64,000 nt of DNA from NCBI GenBank assembly GCA_017550685.1, contig JAFZOJ010000050.1:62001-126000 (forward strand), read 5' to 3'. The notes under the pieces are model-generated. The model made no database searches and was not told where the DNA came from. It saw only the letters and a list, made by a program, of their open reading frames with translations. Source of the stretch: Treponema sp. (GTDB lineage Bacteria > Spirochaetota > Spirochaetia > Treponematales > Treponemataceae). Positions within the stretch are counted from its first letter, which is position 1. Each line of letters begins with the position of its first letter. Below, piece after piece: positions 59,101 to 64,000 of the stretch. The translations under genes and the position numbers were made by a program.

Positions 59101-59700
59101 ATGATTATTAAATCTATCAACGAAACATCCTACGAAGGCATGTTCAAGGTTGCGCCGACAGAAGGGCCTGCGTTTTTTATTCGCAAAGATTATCTTCCTA
59201 CTCTTGATTTTGATTTGATTGTGCCTGATGCAGAATTTGATGAACAGCAGACTGATGAACTTTTGGATGCGGGTTTGATTTGTGTTGTGGAGCTTAAGGC
59301 TGTCGGATATCTTGCAAGGGCAGAACAGAGCAGGTTTGGTTTGACCCAGAAGCTCGTGAATAAAAAATACGATAAAAAATATATTGATGCAGCATTGACT
59401 TATCTTGAAGGCCGCAATTATTTAAGCGACGCCCGTTATGCAAGAGCGTGGCTGCACGACAGAAGAATAAACCATTATGAAGGCCGTACAAAGCTTGCGG
59501 CAGAACTTGGGGCACGTGGTATTGGCCGTGAGGTTGCGGCGGCAGCACTTGATGAGTTTTTTGAAGAAAATGATGAAGGTGAGATTTGCGCCAAGGCATA
59601 CGAACGTTTTGTAAAACAGGGTAAGGAAGGGGAAAAGCTTATAGCTGCTATGTTGAAGGCTGGGTTTAGTTACAAGATGATTAAGGAAATGACTACATAA
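59101..59700 (+). CDS. recX: RecA regulator RecX
   Basis: 199 residues. Helical three-repeat protein: YLARAEQSRFGLTQKLVNKK, YLEGRNYLSDARYARAW, then LAAELGARGIGREVAAAAL and the C-terminal FSYKMIKEM. RecX binds RecA filaments and limits recombination. recA is not in the window. The first 50 residues form an N-terminal extension, common in spirochaete and Firmicute RecX. No ribosome binding site; the -10 box ends 6 bases before the ATG. Confidence 0.9.
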   Translation: MIIKSINETSYEGMFKVAPTEGPAFFIRKDYLPTLDFDLIVPDAEFDEQQTDELLDAGLICVVELKAVGYLARAEQSRFGLTQKLVNKKYDKKYIDAALTYLEGRNYLSDARYARAWLHDRRINHYEGRTKLAAELGARGIGREVAAAALDEFFEENDEGEICAKAYERFVKQGKEGEKLIAAMLKAGFSYKMIKEMTT

Positions 59701-59728
59701 GGGGTGCTTCGAGAGCCTCAGCAACCCC
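59701..59728 (-). repeat. Family A repeat after recX (inverted pair, left)
   Basis: GGGGTGCTTCGAGAG followed by CCTCAGCAACCCC. It begins directly after the recX stop codon. Confidence 0.88.
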
Positions 59729-59738
59729 GACTGAATTT

Positions 59739-59766
59739 GGGGTCCCTGAGGCACTCGAAGGGCCCC
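59739..59766 (+). repeat. Family A repeat after recX (inverted pair, right)
   Basis: GGGGTCCCTGAGGCA followed by CTCGAAGGGCCCC. With the left copy it could fold into one long cruciform or hairpin between convergent recX and the GH36 gene. Confidence 0.9.
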
Positions 59767-59774
59767 TTATGAAT

Positions 59775-61979
59775 TTATCCTTCCAGATAAATCAACTGCC
59801 CCTGGTAATCTCCCCAGTCGCGGCGGATTGGGATACCGGCATTCATTATTGTTGAACCTGCAAGTGTCATTGGCGGGAACTTTTGCTGGTCTTCGTCCGG
59901 CCAGGTGATTTTGTAAACCTTGTTTTTGTCCAGACCTGCAAGCTTTATCATTCTTGTCTTATAATTCGGATGATTGTACAACTGAATAAATGTAACGAGT
60001 GCACGTGTTTTGTCGCTGCTTATGCTTGCCCAGCAGTCGTATTCTCCGTTCTCTGAAGCAGCTGCAATTTTGTAGTAGTCTCCTTCGCGGACAAGCGGAC
60101 TGAACTTTTTGTAAAGCGCAATCTGTCGTGGAATCATCTGGCGGTCTTCTTCGCTCAGCTTTGTAATATCAAGCTCGTAGCCAAAGGTACCGCTCAAGGC
60201 AACATAACCGCGAGTTTTGAAAGGTGTAACTCTACCGCAGGCGTGGTTAGGACAAACGCTTACATGGGCGCCCATTGTGCTCAGAGGGTAAACTAGTGCG
60301 GTACCTTCCTGAATAGCAAGCCGTTCAATTGCATCTGTGTCGTCGCTGCACCAGATCTGAGGGCTGTAGTAAAACATTCCAGGATCAAAGCGTGCGCCGC
60401 CACCGGAACAGTTTTCGAGCAGAAGGTTAGGGAAGTCTGAAATAAGCTGTTCCTGCATGCTGTAAATTGCAAGAACGTAACGATGGAAATATTCGCCAAT
60501 CTGGTCGGCAGGAAGGTTAATGCTTCCAACATCACAAATCTGGCGGTTCATATCCCATTTTACATATTCAATATTTGCAGAACGCAGGATTGCTTCTACA
60601 CTGTTCATTATATGGTCGCGTACTTCCTTGCGTGTTATATCCAATACATACTGAGCGCGTGCCATTCCAGGTTCACGGCCTTTTATTTGAATTGCCCAAT
60701 CCGGGTGTGCGCGGAAAAGATCAGAATCCGGACTAACCATTTCAGGTTCAAACCAGATACCAAACTTCATTCCGATTTTATTTACTGCATCTACAAGATG
60801 CTTAAGTCCGCCCTGGAGTTTTTCTTCATTTACAATCCAGTCGCCAAGGCTTGAATCATCAAAGCTGCGCTTACCGAACCAGCCGTCGTCCATTACAAGC
60901 ATTTCAATTCCGTCTTTGTAGGCTTGACGTGCAATGTCCAAAAGCTTTTGTGTGTCAAAATTAAAATAGGTTGCTTCCCAGTTGTTGATAAGAATTGGGC
61001 GCATCTGGTTTTTATATGGAGAACGAATAAGATGATTGCGGTACAGGTCGTGGAAGGCATGGCTCATACCATTCAAACCGTTGGCAGAAAAAGTGAGCAC
61101 GGCTTGAGGGGTTTCAAAAGCTGCTCCCGGTTCTAGCTTCCAACTAAAGTTTTCAGGATTAATTCCCATGAGCACGCGAATTGAATCAAACTGATTTCTT
61201 TGAATAACAGCGCTGAAATTTCCTGAATAAATAAAGTTTACGCCATAAACGTTTCCGTTGTTCCAGCCGGCAGTTTTTTCAAGGATTGCCATGAATGGAT
61301 GTTCCTGATGACTTGTTTCTCCGCGGATACTGCAGGCTTCCTGAACTCCCATATGAATAGGATGGCGGTCAATGTGCCTTTCGCGTGCCCACGAGCCATT
61401 CAGTGTGATTGTATCGTATTCCGCATTGTCCATATCAAAGGCGAGCGACATTGCTTTTTTAATATAAACAGGCTCTGCCGCAAGCGAAATGATTTTTGAA
61501 GAACGAACAATTGCATCTGTGTCGTCAAAAATTGTGTAGTAAAGTTCAACCTCTACACCGAGCACAGAATCTTCTGTCGTGATAACAAGTGTCTGCGCCT
61601 TACCGGATTTGTCGAATACACAAGGTAAACCGGCAAGAGCAGGGCACCCGTCAATAATTTTATAATCTTTGTATTTAAGTTCAACGGCATTGTTTCCCCG
61701 TCTGTTTGTAATTGCAAGGGCAGACTTTCTAAAGTCACCAACGCCGTCTGTAGGCATTTCCTGATGTAGAAAATCAAGAATGCTGAGCTTTTCGCGGAAC
61801 ACAGGAGAATCAGCAAACGGATATTCCATCTGACGGGTAAGATAGCTTACATCATCCTCTGCAATTTTTGCGCCGTAATAAGTGTGTGCAACATAACCTT
61901 TAGCCGCAATTGTAATGCAGTAAGTTGTGTTTGCAGTGTCCAGACGGAATGTCTTTGTGCCTTCGTTGAATGAAATCAT
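59775..61979 (-). CDS. Alpha-galactosidase (GH36)
   Basis: 734 residues from ATG 61979. Signatures: MLVMDDGWFGKR, the nucleophile block YVKWDMNRQICD, and the acid/base block ENCSGGGARFDPGM, then WCSDDTDAIERL. The enzyme removes alpha-galactosyl residues from raffinose-type sugars or galactomannan side chains. No signal peptide, so it acts on imported oligosaccharides. AGGAG lies 7 bases before ATG 61979. A longer frame reaching 62153 runs through a family A repeat (read as GVPEALEGP) and into the neighbouring gene, and is rejected. Downstream of the GH130 gene on the same strand, probably one operon. Confidence 0.95.
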   Translation of the reverse strand: MISFNEGTKTFRLDTANTTYCITIAAKGYVAHTYYGAKIAEDDVSYLTRQMEYPFADSPVFREKLSILDFLHQEMPTDGVGDFRKSALAITNRRGNNAVELKYKDYKIIDGCPALAGLPCVFDKSGKAQTLVITTEDSVLGVEVELYYTIFDDTDAIVRSSKIISLAAEPVYIKKAMSLAFDMDNAEYDTITLNGSWARERHIDRHPIHMGVQEACSIRGETSHQEHPFMAILEKTAGWNNGNVYGVNFIYSGNFSAVIQRNQFDSIRVLMGINPENFSWKLEPGAAFETPQAVLTFSANGLNGMSHAFHDLYRNHLIRSPYKNQMRPILINNWEATYFNFDTQKLLDIARQAYKDGIEMLVMDDGWFGKRSFDDSSLGDWIVNEEKLQGGLKHLVDAVNKIGMKFGIWFEPEMVSPDSDLFRAHPDWAIQIKGREPGMARAQYVLDITRKEVRDHIMNSVEAILRSANIEYVKWDMNRQICDVGSINLPADQIGEYFHRYVLAIYSMQEQLISDFPNLLLENCSGGGARFDPGMFYYSPQIWCSDDTDAIERLAIQEGTALVYPLSTMGAHVSVCPNHACGRVTPFKTRGYVALSGTFGYELDITKLSEEDRQMIPRQIALYKKFSPLVREGDYYKIAAASENGEYDCWASISSDKTRALVTFIQLYNHPNYKTRMIKLAGLDKNKVYKITWPDEDQQKFPPMTLAGSTIMNAGIPIRRDWGDYQGQLIYLEG

Positions 61980-61995
61980 TGATTCTCCTGTGTGT

Positions 61996-62021
61996 GGCCC
62001 TTCGAGAGCCTCAGGGACCCC
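61996..62021 (-). repeat. Family A repeat between the GH130 and GH36 genes
   Basis: GGCCCTTCGAGAGC followed by CTCAGGGACCCC. It lies between the GH130 stop codon and the GH36 ribosome binding site. Confidence 0.9.
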
Positions 62022-62025
62022 GGAT

Positions 62026-63045
62026 CTAGAACCGGCCCTCATCCTTATCCCAGAACTGAAGCTCGTTGTGGTCCTTAATGTACTTAATTGTTTCATCAAC
62101 AGTAGTAAAGCAAAGTCCGGTAACTGTATCGGCACAGCCGTAGTAAATTGCAATGCGTCCTGTTGCTTCGTCGGTTAATGCTGCTACAGGGAAGCAAACA
62201 TTTGGAACAAAGCCGGTTGTTTCATAGATTTCTTCCGGTGTGAGCATGTAATCTCCACAACGATATTTTACAATGGAAGGATTATCTCTGTCTAGAATTG
62301 CTGCAGAGAAGGAGTAAACATAACCTGAACAAGTCTGACAAACTCCGTGATAGAACATGAGCCAGCCTTCATCAGTTTCAATAGGAACAGGACCACAACC
62401 AATCTTGAGGCCCTGCCACCAGCCGTCGCCGCCCTTCTGCATTACAAGACGATGTTCACCCCAGTATTTCATATCAGGAGACTGAGAAAGAAGAATGTCG
62501 CCGAAAGGAGTATGTCCTGAATCACTTGGGCGGGAGAGCATTATATATTTTCCATTGATTTTGCGAGGGAAGAGTACGGCATTGCGGTTGAAAGGCAGGA
62601 AAGGATTTTCAAGACGTGTAAAATCCTTAAAGTCCTTTGTAGAAGCAACTCCAATAGCAGCACCGTCAAAGTCGCCGCACCACATAATGTAATATGTTCC
62701 GTCAATGCAGACACAACGTGGGTCATAAGCGTAGAACGGATCATGAGGCTTACCGTCCGGGTCGTGCATATGGATTTTTTCAGTCTGGAATTCCCAGTGA
62801 ATACCGTCGTCTGAATCACCAAGATAAAGGAATGGACGGGCGTGTGCATCTTCTGAACGGAAAACTCCCTTGAATTTTCCATTAAAAGGAACTACTGCGC
62901 TGTTAAAAATACGTCCCATGCCCGGGAAGGGATTACGATCAATTACAGGATTTTCGCTGTAACGCCAGATTGGCAGCCACCAGTCTTTTGGTTTGTCCTG
63001 CCATGGAATGTTAGGCAAATTGCCGCCGCTAATGATTTTGCTCAT
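62026..63045 (-). CDS. GH130 mannosyl phosphorylase-like protein
   Basis: 339 residues, a five-bladed beta-propeller family. GMGRIFNSAVVPFNGKFKG, then FRSEDAHARP, YDPRCVCIDGTYYIMWCGD and the later FYHGVC are GH130 motifs, with the catalytic Asp in the YDPR region's neighbourhood. Members phosphorolyse beta-mannosides such as mannosylglucose or manno-oligosaccharides, releasing mannose 1-phosphate. Beside an alpha-galactosidase this suggests galactomannan use. AAGGAG lies 8 bases before the ATG. The upstream region has a 10-bp inverted repeat that may be an operator. Confidence 0.9.
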   Translation of the reverse strand: MSKIISGGNLPNIPWQDKPKDWWLPIWRYSENPVIDRNPFPGMGRIFNSAVVPFNGKFKGVFRSEDAHARPFLYLGDSDDGIHWEFQTEKIHMHDPDGKPHDPFYAYDPRCVCIDGTYYIMWCGDFDGAAIGVASTKDFKDFTRLENPFLPFNRNAVLFPRKINGKYIMLSRPSDSGHTPFGDILLSQSPDMKYWGEHRLVMQKGGDGWWQGLKIGCGPVPIETDEGWLMFYHGVCQTCSGYVYSFSAAILDRDNPSIVKYRCGDYMLTPEEIYETTGFVPNVCFPVAALTDEATGRIAIYYGCADTVTGLCFTTVDETIKYIKDHNELQFWDKDEGRF

Positions 63046-63082
63046 AAAATACTCCTTGTATCCCTGAGTTATATAAGGGATA

Positions 63083-63116
63083 ATTTACTTAAAAAATAAA
63101 CCTAAATTAAGTAAAT
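63083..63116. promoter_or_regulatory. Perfect inverted repeat, candidate operator of the glycan cluster
   Basis: ATTTACTTAA (63083-63092) and TTAAGTAAAT (63107-63116), 14 bases apart, between the divergent GH130 and esterase genes. A second inverted pair TATCCCT/AGGGATA lies at 63059-63082. The arm ATTTAAGTAAA-like sequence also occurs upstream of the LacI-type gene (15293-15304). Confidence 0.45.
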
Positions 63117-63213
63117 GTCAAGTAAAAAAAAACATCTGCGGCCATAAGAATAAGAATTTATATTGAGAACAAAAATGAATGACAAAAGCAATAAAGTATT
63201 ATATTCTGAATGT

Positions 63214-64000
63214 ATGAAAGAATATAAAATTAATCAGATTGAAAAGAAAAGAATTCTGGGACGCAATGTCTATAAAAATAATGATGAGTCGCTGACTTTG
63301 TTCTGGGGTGGGGCAGCTCTTGAAGTAAATATAAAGGCTCGCGAAATCTGGGCCTGCATTTCTACAACTTATGTAAATCTTGAACAGTGGCTTGCCGTCG
63401 AAGTAAATGGTGCTCAGATAAGCCGTTTTATGCTTAATAAAGATAAGACCTGGTACTGCCTTGCGCGAAATATGAATCCGGAAAAAGAAAATCTGATTAC
63501 TATTATAAAAGATACTCAGCCTTTGAATGAAGATCCTACACATTCTCTTGTGATTCACGCTATTGGACTTGATGAAGCAGGGGAGTTTGTTCCTGTTGCT
63601 CCACGCAGCTGCAAGATTGAATTTATTGGCGACAGTATTACCGCGGGAGAAGGAACTGTAGGTGCTCCTGACGAAATGGACTGGATAAGTCAGTGGATGA
63701 GTGCAAGTAAAACTTATGCCATGCAGACTGCCAAAATGATTAATGCCGACTGGAACACAATGGGCAAAAGCGGCTGGGGAATCTGCTGGGCCTGGGACGG
63801 CAACAGGGATTGTAAGATTCCGCCTCATTATGAACAGGTGTGCTCTGTTTTGAAGGATGACAACAGTGTCACGCTCGGTTCTCTTGAAAAGTGGGATTTT
63901 AATTCTGGCCACGGGTCGGACTATGTTGTGATTAATCTTGGTACTAATGATGAAAGTGGGATGAAGGTAATTGAATCTAAAGAGGCCCTTCGAGAGCCTC
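63214..64000 (+). CDS. CE2-like SGNH carbohydrate esterase (partial, runs off window)
   Basis: About 262 residues are visible. An N-terminal beta-sandwich region (residues about 1-125) precedes an SGNH hydrolase domain with the Ser block EFIGDSITAGEG and the Asn block VVINLGTNDE. This order is that of CE2 acetyl esterases, which remove acetyl groups from xylan or mannan. It is divergent from GH130/GH36. ATG 63214 is chosen because ATGACA (63179-63184), 17 bases, TATTCT (63202-63207) and 6 bases precede it; an alternative ATG at 63175 adds 13 residues with a poor GAGA site. A family A repeat enters the frame at the window edge (reading EALREP). Confidence 0.82.
   Translation, partial: MKEYKINQIEKKRILGRNVYKNNDESLTLFWGGAALEVNIKAREIWACISTTYVNLEQWLAVEVNGAQISRFMLNKDKTWYCLARNMNPEKENLITIIKDTQPLNEDPTHSLVIHAIGLDEAGEFVPVAPRSCKIEFIGDSITAGEGTVGAPDEMDWISQWMSASKTYAMQTAKMINADWNTMGKSGWGICWAWDGNRDCKIPPHYEQVCSVLKDDNSVTLGSLEKWDFNSGHGSDYVVINLGTNDESGMKVIESKEALREP
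63984..64000 (-). repeat. Family A repeat in the esterase gene, cut by the window edge
   Basis: GGCCCTTCGAGAGCCTC, the first 17 bases of a reverse copy, in frame with the esterase. Confidence 0.85.

Noticed and set aside
61980..62153. N-terminal extension of the alpha-galactosidase
   Set aside because: It reads through a family A repeat and into the GH130 gene; ATG 61979 has AGGAG upstream.
63199..63912. A 237-residue open frame on the minus strand
   Set aside because: It lies opposite the esterase gene, whose plus-strand frame has SGNH catalytic motifs. The minus frame has no family features.
1..64000. tRNA, rRNA, prophage or conjugative element
   Set aside because: Reading the spacers showed no cloverleaf or rRNA sequence, and no integrase, capsid or transfer genes.

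Overview
The window looks like a chromosome segment of a free-living or gut/rumen-type Treponema (Spirochaetota). The main evidence is the chemotaxis operon cheA - cheW/cheR-like fusion - cheX - cheY, a PUR-domain nucleic-acid-binding protein of the Borrelia BpuR type, many outer-membrane and lipoprotein candidates without close recognisable families, and moderate-GC coding sequence with AT-rich spacers. Nothing looks phage- or plasmid-derived, and I saw no rRNA, tRNA or CRISPR array. No gene-free stretch exceeds about 220 bases.

Layout. 1-150 is the end of a sodium-pump decarboxylase beta subunit. 206-2504 (minus) holds a probable outer-membrane protein and a SPOR protein. 2636-5104 is lon. 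5221-7804 (minus) is a uracil permease with an HD-GYP phosphodiesterase. 7916-14218 is a run: FHA protein, PPP-type phosphatase, Ser/Thr kinase, HAD phosphatase, topoisomerase IV A subunit, YigZ. 14263-16979 is a divergent LacI regulator and SpoIIE-type phosphatase. 17010-25279 has glyA, an M28-like peptidase, a GGDEF protein, a TraB/GumN lipoprotein, an outer-membrane protein and a chemoreceptor. 25456-30222 is the chemotaxis operon. 30338-35261 is malQ and a large mosaic lipoprotein. 35284-39228 is a two-component system with a LacI-like cytoplasmic sensor plus a split chromate transporter. 39440-44518 is clpC and an ABC importer. 44571-45458 is an Rpn nuclease/transposase-like gene bracketed by a direct repeat. 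45669-50795 has a second mosaic lipoprotein, a phosphoribosyltransferase, a beta-helix surface protein and rnhB. 51421-57832 is the conserved rpsP-khpA-rimM-trmD-rplS block followed by FliK-like/FlhB-tail/YraN genes and earP-efp. 58050-59700 is rplM-rpsI and recX. 59775-64000 is a glycan cluster (GH36, GH130, CE2-like esterase).

The most unusual feature is a dense set of short palindromic repeats. Family A (about 24-28 bp, reading GGTCCCTGAG ... CTCGAAGGG, open in five of six frames) occurs between genes and also in frame inside lon, the M28-like peptidase, an ABC ATPase, earP (with a tandem array) and the esterase at the right edge. Families B (inverted arms of GTCGGGT type) and C (arms of CCCGAA type) are 28 bp and share the ends GAT...ATGACA; some B copies carry an A copy in their loop, some look like transcription terminators, and one appears to supply the -35 box of recX.

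A second theme is promoter layout. About eleven genes that stand first in their transcription unit have a -10 hexamer 6-8 bases before the ATG and no Shine-Dalgarno sequence, which predicts leaderless mRNAs; genes inside operons have ordinary GGAGG-type sites. All functional assignments come from reading motifs; no database search was run.
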